DNA of 64,000 bases from Pseudomonas sp. ABC1. GTDB lineage: Bacteria; Pseudomonadota; Gammaproteobacteria; Pseudomonadales; Pseudomonadaceae. The position numbers were made by a program, and so were the translations under genes. This document shows positions 35,020-44,296 of this stretch, piece after piece; within the stretch, counting starts at the first letter, position 1, and every line of letters begins with the position of its first letter. The notes under the pieces were generated by a model, which saw only the letters and a list, made by a program, of their open reading frames with translations, was not told the origin of the DNA and ran no database searches. The DNA is taken from NCBI RefSeq assembly GCF_013395055.1, contig NZ_CP058349.1, positions 558,001 through 622,000 on the forward strand. Direction: 5' to 3'.

Positions 35020-37917
35020 ATGGTATTCAGGGGAGACAACGCAGGAAGCACAGAGGGCATCGCCTTCTGCACACGACATGGGCAAGCGGCACGCAGACCG
35101 GCCCAGCAGCGCCAGGATGGCCTGCACCTGCGCCCCAGCCGTCTGTGCCTGGCCGTTGCCCTGGTGCTCTCTGGCCATCAAGCATTTGCCCAGGACGCAC
35201 AGCGCCCCTCCCCTGACCAGGAAGAACCGTCTGTTCTGACTATCACCGATGCCGACGCCCCTCACATGCTGGATGCCGTGGAGGTAGTCGGCACAGCCGA
35301 ACAAGAAAAGAAGGCCATAGGCAACACCAGTGGGGCGAGTAAGGAAGATGTGGAGCGGCGCGGTGCCAGCCACATGAGTGACCTGATTGATCAAATCTCG
35401 GGTACGTCTGTCAACAGCCTTTATGCCAGGCCAGAAGTGTCTGTTGGCGTACAAGGCATTGCGGGGCATGGGCGTGTGGCGCAATCGCTTGAAGGGATCA
35501 ATCAGAATTTCCATGCCTTCACTCGTGACATCGGCCAGACCGGCTCCATTTTTATTGATCCGCAGTTTCTGAAGAGCATTGACGTCACAAGAGGCGGAAG
35601 TTCAGGAACTGGTGCTTTGGGTAGCCTGGGAAGCTCGGTAGATTTCAAGTATCTCGATCTGGAAGATATTCTGCGCCCAGGCAAAGATTTTGGCGGCATG
35701 GTTCGGGGTTCAACCGGATTCAGTGAATATAGCAATGGTCAAAAACCATCTGGGTCATTTTTCCTTGGTGGGCGAAATGAACGCTGGGAAGCAATGGTCG
35801 GTGCATCGCACAGCAAAAACGACTTCTATAAAATTGGCGACAACATTAGCAACGACGAGCTAATGCATGGCATTCACGGCAGGAATTTATGGTTCCATCA
35901 TGACGTTACAGGATCATCAATCCGTGATATTAATCAGCACGGCCCTTGCCGTTACCATGCAAATGGATATGTAGGGATGAGCAATTGCGGCCTCACTACA
36001 GATCAAGCCAAGTGGTTTAAACAAGCCGCCAAAAATCCATTAAAGGGAACTCAAAAAGAAACCGACTCGCAGATGTTAAGGCTGCGGCATTATTTCAATG
36101 ATGACTACGACCAGAGTCTGGAGTTATTTGTCTTTTCAAGCAAAGCCAAATACGAAACAGACCAACAACCTGCTGTGTGGGTTCCTGTAAATGAAAACTC
36201 AACAAAAGATAATTGGTGGGTCGATGGTGAGGCTTCTTGGCATGACTACCCATGGTCTGTCCGAACACAGCTGAAAAATCAAGTGGCCAGCTTAAAATGG
36301 AAAGGTAGCTTTTCAGAGATATTCAATCCTGAAGTGCAAATTTTCCATGAGAGCCAGGATCGAAAACAAAACTGGACCGGAGGTAGTGATGGTTTTGCCG
36401 CAAACCAACCTCTTCACTATTTCACTGATGTCGGCTCAACAGGGATAAAGCTAAGTAACGTCAGTCGCTTTGAATCAGAAGTTATCGGCCCTTTTCGTCT
36501 AGATACTGGATTGGAATTTAGGCAAGCCAGAAAGAAGGTTGATAGCGAAACGGAGTCGGAGTATTACGAAAGATACCTATTAGAGACGCAAGGACGAGAT
36601 ATCGACGTGATGCGGTTTGACCCTGACTCACGTACAGATACTCTGGGATTGGCCCTTTCATTAAGCACGGAAGGTTCAGGCCCGTGGCAAGCGAGTGTAG
36701 GCTTTGGTTTTCAGCGAGTTTGGCTTGATGTGTTGAACCCGGTGTTTACGGAAGGGAACATCGGTCAAGAGGGTGTTGTTTATGGTACATCGTATTGGCG
36801 AAATTATTACCGTGGCTTAGGCTATTCCGGAAATGAGTTAAGAGAACTTGCGGCAGCCGCCACAGCAGAAAGCAGTGCCAAAATTAAGACTGACTCACAG
36901 TACGGTAATCTCCGAACAGTCAGAGGACGGCGAGATCATCAGTGGGATCTCAAGTCTGCCAATTTTGGTGTTTCATATAGCCCTCCCGGAACTGGCCTGA
37001 CTTTCTATACGCAAGCGGGATACAGCGAGCGTGCGCCAACCAGCAATGAAATGTATATGCATGGTGAACTCAACAGGGCAGATTTCTATGCAAACCCCTA
37101 TCTTGAACCAGAAGAGAATCTCTCGCTGCAACTGGGGATGAACTACAAGAAGGAAGGCTGGCTTGCCGCAAGTGACCGCCTAGATGTAGGGGTGAATGTC
37201 TACCGTAATCGCATCCGCAACTACATTACATGGGGCCCCATGCTTCCAGAAGGCTACCCTTGGCCAGGAATAGGCAATGATCAGGCCAGCGTCAATAATC
37301 TCAATCCCTTTATTCGTCAAGGTGTTGAACTGAATCTGGCGTATCGTCAGCCTTTGTTTTATGTGCGAACTAACCTAACTCTGCCTATTCGACACGACAA
37401 CAAGCTTTGCTCTTGGCAAGTGCCTAGTGGTAGAGCGTACCAAACAGGGACCACAAGTGATGGGGGAAACTCCTATACCGATATTGGCAAAGGAGAACGC
37501 CTTTGCTATTCAAGCTGGAACTGGATGGAAGCAGGCACGATTGAACCCATTCGAGGCAGTCTGACTGCTGCACTGACCCCTATGCAGGGTAGGCTTGAAC
37601 TGGGCGGCACGATGCATTATCGCGGTAGGCAACGCGCCGCCTACTGGTATGACAGAAACGTCCAGGATGATCACCACCTTGGAACGCAGGCAGGACAAAC
37701 CCAACCGATACCAAGTCAAAGCCAGTTTATAGAAGCCTATCTCTGGCCCAAAGTCATCAAGTTCGACCTGTTTGTCAATTACCAATTCAACGACCAGTTA
37801 AGGGCCGGAATTTATCTAGCCAATGTGACCAACAAAATGGAAGCCACACCCACCGCATGGGGATACAACTTCTACCCTGGTCGCACTTTGACGGCCAACT
37901 TGGAATACCGTTTCTGA
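35020..37917 (+). CDS. hasR: HasR-type TonB-dependent heme/hemophore receptor
   Basis: Outer-membrane receptor taking heme from the HasA hemophore. It is 965 residues. ATG at 35020 is the only start downstream of an in-frame stop at 35005; AAAGG lies at 35006-35010. The signal peptide has a long basic lead (about 40 residues), then LCLAVALVLSGHQAFA. The plug and barrel follow almost at once (TonB-box-like LDAVEVVGTA near residue 85), so the N-terminal signalling domain of Serratia HasR is missing. GC content drops from about 60% to roughly 45% in the middle of the gene. Barrel end TANLEYRF is intact. Confidence 0.85.
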   Translation: MVFRGDNAGSTEGIAFCTRHGQAARRPAQQRQDGLHLRPSRLCLAVALVLSGHQAFAQDAQRPSPDQEEPSVLTITDADAPHMLDAVEVVGTAEQEKKAIGNTSGASKEDVERRGASHMSDLIDQISGTSVNSLYARPEVSVGVQGIAGHGRVAQSLEGINQNFHAFTRDIGQTGSIFIDPQFLKSIDVTRGGSSGTGALGSLGSSVDFKYLDLEDILRPGKDFGGMVRGSTGFSEYSNGQKPSGSFFLGGRNERWEAMVGASHSKNDFYKIGDNISNDELMHGIHGRNLWFHHDVTGSSIRDINQHGPCRYHANGYVGMSNCGLTTDQAKWFKQAAKNPLKGTQKETDSQMLRLRHYFNDDYDQSLELFVFSSKAKYETDQQPAVWVPVNENSTKDNWWVDGEASWHDYPWSVRTQLKNQVASLKWKGSFSEIFNPEVQIFHESQDRKQNWTGGSDGFAANQPLHYFTDVGSTGIKLSNVSRFESEVIGPFRLDTGLEFRQARKKVDSETESEYYERYLLETQGRDIDVMRFDPDSRTDTLGLALSLSTEGSGPWQASVGFGFQRVWLDVLNPVFTEGNIGQEGVVYGTSYWRNYYRGLGYSGNELRELAAAATAESSAKIKTDSQYGNLRTVRGRRDHQWDLKSANFGVSYSPPGTGLTFYTQAGYSERAPTSNEMYMHGELNRADFYANPYLEPEENLSLQLGMNYKKEGWLAASDRLDVGVNVYRNRIRNYITWGPMLPEGYPWPGIGNDQASVNNLNPFIRQGVELNLAYRQPLFYVRTNLTLPIRHDNKLCSWQVPSGRAYQTGTTSDGGNSYTDIGKGERLCYSSWNWMEAGTIEPIRGSLTAALTPMQGRLELGGTMHYRGRQRAAYWYDRNVQDDHHLGTQAGQTQPIPSQSQFIEAYLWPKVIKFDLFVNYQFNDQLRAGIYLANVTNKMEATPTAWGYNFYPGRTLTANLEYRF

Positions 37918-37956
37918 CGGTTAGCCGCTTTGGTCATGGTGACCAGAGCATATTTC

Positions 37957-37974
37957 GCCGGTGTGGCGACCGGC
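37957..37974 (+). other. Hairpin between hasR and hasA
   Basis: GCCGGT-N6-ACCGGC lies between the hasR stop and the hasA ribosome-binding site AAAAGGAG (37979-37986). It could stabilise the hasA end of the transcript; no T tract follows. Confidence 0.4.
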
Positions 37975-37995
37975 TTGTGAAAAGGAGAAGACATC

Positions 37996-38826
37996 ATGTC
38001 TTTGAAAAGTAACGTTACCGCATGGTTGGGAGACTATGACAACGGCAATCAGACTGGTGCCAATGCCACGAAAAGCATTGGTTCCATTCTGACGGTGGGG
38101 AATGTATACCACACCGGCGGAGCCGGAGAGCTCAACAGCATCTACGATCCCAATAGCAGCCTCCCGTATGAACTCTACGATTTCAAGGTGTATGCGGGGC
38201 AAGGGCTGGATTCCTTCGGGCCTGGTGCCTTCGGCTCCAAGTTCGTCCTGGAGTCTACGGGTGGCTTCTCGTGGGATACCGTTAATGCAGGTGGTGGCAA
38301 ATACAGCTTCGAGACCAGTGGTAGCCTGAATACTCTGAAGCTGGGTTACGCCGCAGATACCGGCTACGCTCCGGGACAGACTACGCTGACCGCGTTCGAC
38401 ACCTCCGAACCCCTGCTGGTGGTGAACAACTTCAACGTGGCGGTGGACTACGTGGCGCTCAATACCTTCGGCGTCGCAAACGGTAATGCCGCCATCACGG
38501 TGAATGCTGGCAACCAAGGCCTCTTCAGCTACCCGCAGTACTACGAACAGGTCACGCTGAACTCCGCCATCATCTACGACTTGACGTTCGATGAAGCGGC
38601 GGCTGCCACCTCGACTTTCGAGTATGTGCTGGATGCATACCTGAGTGGTTTCTCCGGTGGCGCAATCAGCAGCGCAAGCGACATCAGCGTCATCAACAGC
38701 TACCTGAGCGCCAACGGCAGCAGCGTGTCGTTCGACTACTACGCTACCGCACCGAGCAGCTTCTCCTCGGTCGAGGCGTCGACTGCATTCGCAGAAGTCG
38801 AAAGCGACCTCCTGCTGGCCGCGTAA
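37996..38826 (+). CDS. hasA: HasA-family secreted hemophore, divergent and enlarged
   Basis: A secreted heme-binding protein expected to scavenge heme and pass it to HasR. It is 276 residues against about 190-205 in known HasA. Order of conserved elements fits HasA: GNVYHTGG with H39 at the position of His32, GSKFVLEST, and GGGKYSF with Y103 at the position of heme ligand Tyr75. The neighbouring His83 is replaced by Leu/Asn (residues 111-112). The C-terminus SDLLLAA is a type I secretion signal like the ELLAA end of HasA. No signal peptide. An insertion of about 70 residues accounts for the size. Confidence 0.75.
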   Translation: MSLKSNVTAWLGDYDNGNQTGANATKSIGSILTVGNVYHTGGAGELNSIYDPNSSLPYELYDFKVYAGQGLDSFGPGAFGSKFVLESTGGFSWDTVNAGGGKYSFETSGSLNTLKLGYAADTGYAPGQTTLTAFDTSEPLLVVNNFNVAVDYVALNTFGVANGNAAITVNAGNQGLFSYPQYYEQVTLNSAIIYDLTFDEAAAATSTFEYVLDAYLSGFSGGAISSASDISVINSYLSANGSSVSFDYYATAPSSFSSVEASTAFAEVESDLLLAA

Positions 38827-38862
38827 GCAGCCATTCCAGAAATGCAAGAGGTTTGACCGGAA

Positions 38863-38947
38863 AAGTGGTGGTGATTTTCTAGCGGGAAGATCCACCACTT
38901 GACCGGGTAGTACCGGGGCCTGGTGCTTTTTGGCCAGGCTCCGTTTT
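38863..38947 (+). terminator. Tandem hairpins after hasA, the second terminator-like
   Basis: First hairpin: AAGTGGTGG (38863-38871) pairs with CCACCACTT (38892-38900). Second: a 10-bp stem with one G-U pair (38914-38923 with 38934-38943), followed by TTTT (38944-38947), a weak intrinsic terminator. Partial termination here would make HasA more abundant than the exporter. Confidence 0.6.
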
Positions 38948-38967
38948 CCGGAAGCCGTCGATTTTAG

Positions 38968-39055
38968 CGGTTTACGGAACCACCTGCAAAAACAAGCTGC
39001 AGGCAGATTTCGGCTTTCCCCGTTTTTATGGGGAGGGGGATTTTTTTTCCGTAAA
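38968..39055. promoter_or_regulatory. Core of the ybtA-flanking repeat repeated upstream of hasD
   Basis: CGGTTTACGGAA at 38968-38979 matches the core of the repeats flanking ybtA, and TTTACGGAA recurs inverted at 39047-39055. Between them lies CCCC-N8-GGGG (39018-39033) and a T8 run (39041-39048). The arrangement suggests a regulated secondary promoter for hasDEF; this is inference from a short match. Confidence 0.35.
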
Positions 39056-39071
39056 AAGGGCTGGTGATGTA

Positions 39072-40874
39072 ATGACGGCGGGCAAATCCCGGCCGGCAGA
39101 GGGTGCGCACGGTGAATTGGCCCGTGCTCTGCTGACCTACAAACGCAGTTTCGTACATATCGGCGTGTTCTCGGGCGTCATCAATATCCTGATGCTGGCT
39201 CCGGCGCTGTACATGCTGCAAGTGTATGACCGGGTACTGGCCTCCGGCAATGAGATGACCCTGCTGATGCTCACCGTCATCCTGCTGGGCATGTATGCCC
39301 TGATGGGCGCACTGGAGTGGGTACGCTCCCTGGTGGTGCTGCGTCTGGGCACCGGGTTTGACCGCAAGCTGGCCCCGCGCATCTACGACGCGGCTTTCAG
39401 CGCCAACCTCAAGACCGGCAAGCTCAATGCCGCACAGCCGCTGGATGATTTGCAGCAGCTGCGCCAGTTCGCCACCGGCCAATCGCTGTTCGCGCTGTTC
39501 GATGCGCCCTGGTTCCCGGTGTATGTGCTGGTGATGTTCTATTTCCACCCGGCACTGGGCTGGTTCGCCCTGGGCGGCACCGTGGTGCTGATGGGTGTGG
39601 CCTGGCTCAATGAGCGGGTCAGCCGCCCGCACCTGAAAAAAGCCGGAGAACTGGCGATCAATTCCCGCCGCGATGCCGGGGCCAACCTGCGCAATGCCGA
39701 GGTGATTGCCGGTATGGGCATGCTGGCCAATCTGCGCCGCCGCTGGGCCGAGCAGCACCTGGGCTATGTGCGTGAGCAAAACCTGGCCAGCGCCCGTATG
39801 GCGAAGATCCAGGGCTGGAACAAGGCGCTGCGCATGGCAGTGCAATCGCTGGCGCTGGGTCTAGGTGCCTGGCTGGTGCTGGAAAACCAGATGACGGCGG
39901 GCATGATGATTGCCGGCTCCATCCTGCTGGGCCGCGCCCTGGCACCCATCGACCAGATCATGGGTGCGTCACGCCAATGGACGCAGGTGAAGGAAGCGGA
40001 ACGCCGCCTGAGCCAGTTGCTCGGTGACTTTCCGCCGCTGGCCAAGGGCATGGACTTCCCAAGGCCAGCAGGCAACCTGGTGGTCGAGCAGTTGCTGGCC
40101 GCCCCGCCCAGCCAGACCCAGCCGGTGCTGCATGGCATCAACTTCAAGCTGAACGCTGGTGAAGCCCTGGTGGTGATCGGCCCGTCCGGCGCGGGCAAGA
40201 CCACACTGGCCCGCTGCCTGGTCAACGCCTGGCCGCCGCTGCGCGGCAAGGTGCGGCTGGACAGCGCCCCGCTCGACCAATGGCGCCCGGAGGCTCTGGG
40301 CGCGTTGGTCGGCTACCTGCCACAGGACGTGCAACTGTTCGCGGGCACCGTGGCCGAGAACATCGCCCGCTTCGGTGAGGTGAATGAGGCCAAGGTGATT
40401 GCCGCCGCGCAGATGGCGGGCGTGCATGAGCTGATTCTGCAACTGCCCGAGGGCTATCAGACCCGCCTGGGCGAAAACGGCATGGGCCTGTCTGGCGGGC
40501 AGCGCCAGCGTGTGGGCCTGGCCCGTGCCCTGTACGGCGAGCCGTGCCTGGTGGTGCTGGACGAACCCAACGCCAACCTCGACGAAGCCGGTGACGTCAT
40601 GCTGGCCAAGGCCATCGGCCGCATGAAAGAAGCAGGCATCACTCTCGTGCTGATTACGCACAAACCCAACATCCTCAAGCAGGCCGACAAGCTGCTGATC
40701 TTGCACGCCGGCGCCCAGGCTGACTTTGGCCCGATGACCGAGGTGATGCAGCGCATGCAACGCGGTGCCCAGCCAAGGCCAACTTCCGGGCAGCCCCAAC
40801 CACAGCAACGGGTCATGCCCATTCCCTCCTATGGGGCCGCGATGAACTTTGCGCAACGCAAGGAGGGAGCATGA
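39072..40874 (+). CDS. hasD: HasD-like type I secretion ABC transporter
   Basis: Inner-membrane ATPase of the hemophore exporter. It is 600 residues: membrane domain in the first half, ATPase domain after about residue 340 with Walker A GPSGAGKTT, signature LSGGQRQR and Walker B LVVLDEPN. Belongs to the PrtD/AprD/HasD group rather than HlyB (no C39-like domain). It has a Gln/Pro-rich C-terminal tail. It ends with ATGA into hasE. The substrate is inferred to be HasA from adjacency. Confidence 0.9.
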   Translation: MTAGKSRPAEGAHGELARALLTYKRSFVHIGVFSGVINILMLAPALYMLQVYDRVLASGNEMTLLMLTVILLGMYALMGALEWVRSLVVLRLGTGFDRKLAPRIYDAAFSANLKTGKLNAAQPLDDLQQLRQFATGQSLFALFDAPWFPVYVLVMFYFHPALGWFALGGTVVLMGVAWLNERVSRPHLKKAGELAINSRRDAGANLRNAEVIAGMGMLANLRRRWAEQHLGYVREQNLASARMAKIQGWNKALRMAVQSLALGLGAWLVLENQMTAGMMIAGSILLGRALAPIDQIMGASRQWTQVKEAERRLSQLLGDFPPLAKGMDFPRPAGNLVVEQLLAAPPSQTQPVLHGINFKLNAGEALVVIGPSGAGKTTLARCLVNAWPPLRGKVRLDSAPLDQWRPEALGALVGYLPQDVQLFAGTVAENIARFGEVNEAKVIAAAQMAGVHELILQLPEGYQTRLGENGMGLSGGQRQRVGLARALYGEPCLVVLDEPNANLDEAGDVMLAKAIGRMKEAGITLVLITHKPNILKQADKLLILHAGAQADFGPMTEVMQRMQRGAQPRPTSGQPQPQQRVMPIPSYGAAMNFAQRKEGA

Positions 40875-42232
40875 GCACGACGATGAACATGGACGCCTCT
40901 TCACTGGACGCCGACCTGATCGACCCCAAGGATGATCTGCTGTCGGTGGATGACCGCCACTTTGTGCGGCTGGGCTGGCTGATCGTGCTGGTCGGCGTGG
41001 TGGGTTTTCTCGGCTGGGCCATGCTGGCACCGCTGGATGCCGGCGTGCCCGTAGAGGCCAAGGTGGTGGTCAGCGGCAACCGCAAGGCGGTGCAGCCCAT
41101 TACGGGCGGCAAGGTGCAACGCATTCTGGTCACTGAGGGCCAGCGGGTCACAGAAGGCCAGGTGCTGGTGGTACTGGAGCCGAATGTGGCGAGCAACCAA
41201 CTGGATTCCTTGCAGTTCCAGTTTCTCAGCAGCCTGGCGACGGAGAACCGCCTGATGGCCGAACGGGACGGCCTGGGCAATATCCGCTTCGACGATCGCC
41301 TGCTGCAAGCCGAGCGTGACGGCAATTTGCAGGCGGCAGAAATTATTCAGGCGCAGCGGCAGTTGTTCGACAGCCGCCGCAGTGCCCAGCAGGCCACCCT
41401 GGGCGGCCTGGAGGCGACTTTGCGCGGCCTGCGCGAGCAGCGCGACAGCCTGCAACGCATTCTGCAATCGCGCCGCAGCCAGCGCGAGACCTTTGAGCGG
41501 CAACTGGCCGGGCAGCGCTCTTTGGCCGATGACGGCCTGCTGGCACGCAATCGCTTGCTGGAGTCCGAACGCCAATACCTGCAACTGGCTGGCTCCGTGG
41601 CCGATGACCAGGGCCGTCTGGCGCAGTTGCAGGGCCAGGTGCAGGAGTACCAGTTGCGCCTGATTCAGCAGCGTGAGGATTACCAGAAGGAACTGCGCAC
41701 CGCACTGGCCGAAACCCGCACGCGCACCGCGGACCTCGGCTCGCGCTTGGACAGCGCGCAGTACGAAGTGACCAACATGCAGATCGTCGCGCCCACCGAG
41801 GGCATCGTGGCGGGCCTGGCGGTGTTTACCCAGGGCGGCGTGGTCAGCGCCGGCGACAAGCTGATGGACATCGTGCCGCTGGACCAGCCCTTGCTGGTGG
41901 AAGGCCGCCTGCCGGTGCAGGAAGTGGACAAGGTGCAAACCGGCCAGCCGGTAGAGCTGGAGTTTGCCGCCTTCAACCGATCTTCCACCCCCAAGCTGCC
42001 GGGCACGGTCAAGACCGTTTCCGCTGACCGCCTGGAAGACCCGCAGGGCATGCCGTACTACCACATTGAAATCAGTGTGGATGACCTGAACAGCCGCGAG
42101 GTATTGCCGGGCCTGCAATTGCAGCCGGGCATGCCGGTGACCGCCTTCGTCAAGACCGGGGAACGCACCATGATGAGCTACCTGCTCAAACCGCTGCGTG
42201 ACCGTACCCGTCTGGCACTGACGGAGGAATGA
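40871..42232 (+). CDS. hasE: HasE-like membrane fusion protein (HlyD family)
   Basis: Periplasmic adaptor linking HasD to the outer-membrane channel. It is 453 residues with one membrane segment (about residues 37-57), a lipoyl half-motif (VVVSGNRKAVQPITGGKVQR), a long coiled-coil hairpin (about residues 120-300, rich in Q, R and L), then the second lipoyl half (IVAPTEGIVAGLAVFTQGG) and beta-barrel domain. Starts and ends with 4-base overlaps. Confidence 0.9.
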   Translation: MSTTMNMDASSLDADLIDPKDDLLSVDDRHFVRLGWLIVLVGVVGFLGWAMLAPLDAGVPVEAKVVVSGNRKAVQPITGGKVQRILVTEGQRVTEGQVLVVLEPNVASNQLDSLQFQFLSSLATENRLMAERDGLGNIRFDDRLLQAERDGNLQAAEIIQAQRQLFDSRRSAQQATLGGLEATLRGLREQRDSLQRILQSRRSQRETFERQLAGQRSLADDGLLARNRLLESERQYLQLAGSVADDQGRLAQLQGQVQEYQLRLIQQREDYQKELRTALAETRTRTADLGSRLDSAQYEVTNMQIVAPTEGIVAGLAVFTQGGVVSAGDKLMDIVPLDQPLLVEGRLPVQEVDKVQTGQPVELEFAAFNRSSTPKLPGTVKTVSADRLEDPQGMPYYHIEISVDDLNSREVLPGLQLQPGMPVTAFVKTGERTMMSYLLKPLRDRTRLALTEE

Positions 42233-43707
42233 TGAGCCGCAGTCACACACTTAAGCTGATCATTGTCGCGCCCCTCGCGTTCTATCTGTACGTCGACGGC
42301 ATGCCTACGGTATTGGCCCAAGACATGCACTCCCCCGCCTCCCCTTTGCATCAATTGCAAATGGCATCACCACAGCAAGGTGTTGGGCTGGCATCAACCG
42401 CCTTGGCCAGCCAGTCGCAATCGCTCGATCTGGTTCAGGCTTATGAGCGCATGTTGCTCAATGACCCGCTGGTACTGGGTGCCCGCGCGGCCCGTGACGC
42501 CGGGCGGGATAGCGGCAACATAGCCCGTGCCGCCTTGTTGCCACAGGCTTCGATCAACTACTTGCGCAACCGTACCAACCAGACCGAGTACTACGACAGC
42601 ACGACGGCGGCTGGCAGACAAAGCATCGAAGACAGTTTCTACGGCCGCCGCGCCGGCCTGACCATCGAGCAAACGCTGTTCGACTACTCTGCCATCAGCA
42701 CCTACCGCATGGGCAAGACCCAGGCCGAATATGCCGAGGTGCAGTACCGCTTGCAGTTCCAGCAGCAGGCCGTGGCCCTGATCGACGCCTACCTGAATGC
42801 CTTGTTGGCCCGCGATTCGCTGGAACTGGCCCGCCAGCAGTTGCGCGTGTACCAGGACATGCTGCGCGGCAACGAACGAATGATGGCCCAGGGTGAAGGC
42901 ACCCGCATCGACATTCTGGAGACTCGCACTCAGCTTGGCGCTACCCAATCCGAGCTGGTGACCTATGAAAATGCTTTGGCCGACCGATTGCGCGAGCTTT
43001 CGGCGCTGTTGGGCGGATCGGTCCATGCCCATGAGCTGCTGGAGATCAACCAGACAGCCATGTTGCCCGCCTTGCCCGATGGCGATCTGGCGGTATTGCT
43101 GGGCGATGCCCAGCAGCAGAACCCGGAGGTCCAGGCCGCACGCCTGGCGGTGCGCTACAACGACTTGACCGTGGAGCGCGAGAAAGGCCAGTTCATGCCG
43201 CGCGTGTCGCTGTATGCCTCCCATGAGCGCATCGTTTCGGACACCATCAACAACAAGGGCCGCGACTACAAGAGCAACACCATCGGCCTGCAAGTCTCGA
43301 TTCCGTTGTTCAGCGGCGGCTCCAGCTACTACAGCACGCGCCAGGCCAGCAACCGGCTGACCCAGGCCCGTTATGACCTGGAGCGCACCACCCAGACCAC
43401 CGCCACCACCCTGGAGCAGTACTACCGGGTGTTTGCCACCAGCACCGAGCGCGTGAGCACGCTGCGCCAGAACGTGGCCGACAGCGCGGCGCTGGTCGAT
43501 GCCATGCGCAAGAGCGTGGCCGGTGGAGAACGCACCAATACCGATGCCCTGCATGCCGAGCGCCAGTCCTACCAGGCCCGGCAGGCCTTGCTGCGCACCT
43601 ATGTGGAGTGGTTTCAGGCCTACGCCAAGCTGCAGTTCTATGCCGGACGGTTCTCGGAGGACGACGTGCTGGTGTTGAACCGCCATTTGGTGGCCCAGAG
43701 GCCATGA
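42229..43707 (+). CDS. hasF: HasF-like TolC-family outer-membrane protein
   Basis: Outer-membrane channel of the hemophore export system. It is 492 residues, with an N-terminal export signal (LIIVAPLAFYLYV) and two outer-membrane efflux repeats (SLDLVQAYERMLLNDPLVLG in the first; FMPRVSLYASHERIV in the second). GGAGGA precedes the ATG pair at 42229/42232. In Serratia the has exporter uses host TolC; here a dedicated channel is encoded in the operon, as in Pseudomonas. Confidence 0.88.
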   Translation: MMSRSHTLKLIIVAPLAFYLYVDGMPTVLAQDMHSPASPLHQLQMASPQQGVGLASTALASQSQSLDLVQAYERMLLNDPLVLGARAARDAGRDSGNIARAALLPQASINYLRNRTNQTEYYDSTTAAGRQSIEDSFYGRRAGLTIEQTLFDYSAISTYRMGKTQAEYAEVQYRLQFQQQAVALIDAYLNALLARDSLELARQQLRVYQDMLRGNERMMAQGEGTRIDILETRTQLGATQSELVTYENALADRLRELSALLGGSVHAHELLEINQTAMLPALPDGDLAVLLGDAQQQNPEVQAARLAVRYNDLTVEREKGQFMPRVSLYASHERIVSDTINNKGRDYKSNTIGLQVSIPLFSGGSSYYSTRQASNRLTQARYDLERTTQTTATTLEQYYRVFATSTERVSTLRQNVADSAALVDAMRKSVAGGERTNTDALHAERQSYQARQALLRTYVEWFQAYAKLQFYAGRFSEDDVLVLNRHLVAQRP

Positions 43708-43749
43708 ACATGTGTTGAAGCTGTTTTGATCGGATTAAGGAGTGGTTCG

Positions 43750-44202
43750 ATGAGTGATATGCGTGAGGCCAGATGGCTGTTGCAGGAAGCGAAGCTCAAA
43801 AGCAGCCTCGCGCGCCTGAAGATTCTTGCCGCCATGTTGCGTCTGGCGGCTCCCGGGGCATGGGTTCAGCACGCGGCACTGCATGCGGAACTGGTTCGAT
43901 CAGGCTCTCCCATGCCGCGCTTCAGCATGTACCAGACGCTCCGGCGCATGGCATTGAGGGATGTGTTGGTCAAGGGAGCACCAGGCCACTATGGCTTGGC
44001 CCGCAAGTTGGCGACGGGTTTGCTCGAAGTCCGTGCCCAGACCGACCTTCATGACCTTCTTGCCCGTACAGACAAACCCGAAATAGAGACCCGCCCTGTG
44101 CTGCGTACGCGTGCCAGGCGCATCGGGCCATATACAGGGGGGCCACGCCTATTGCGGTCGTTCTGGCTCACATCTCGCCTGCAAGCCGGAGGCGAACACT
44201 AA
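43750..44202 (+). CDS. Fur-like winged-helix protein lacking the metal-binding domain
   Basis: A 150-residue protein whose first 85 residues follow the Fur DNA-binding domain: AKLKSSLARLKILAAML aligns with Fur AGLKVTLPRLKILEVLQ, and FSMYQTLRRMALRDVLV with the TVYRVLNQFDDAGIV recognition helix region. The HHHDH and cysteine motifs of Fur are absent. The C-terminal 60 residues are basic (VLRTRARRIGPYTGGPRLLRS) and of unknown fold. ATG at 43750 follows AAGGAG. It lies 42 bases after hasF and 94 before irp2, probably in the same transcript. It may be a metal-independent repressor or antagonist of Fur. Confidence 0.7.
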   Translation: MSDMREARWLLQEAKLKSSLARLKILAAMLRLAAPGAWVQHAALHAELVRSGSPMPRFSMYQTLRRMALRDVLVKGAPGHYGLARKLATGLLEVRAQTDLHDLLARTDKPEIETRPVLRTRARRIGPYTGGPRLLRSFWLTSRLQAGGEH

Positions 44203-44296
44203 TCACGCTTGACGCCGAGGGTTGGGCGCTGGTTGGCAATTGATCGCACAGCTCCACGACCCTTCTTTGTTCATAGATTTAAAGGAGACGGTTCTG

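Noticed and set aside
40901..43686. Long minus-strand open frames opposite hasE and hasF
   Set aside because: Antisense shadows of well-recognised export genes; products have no recognisable family.
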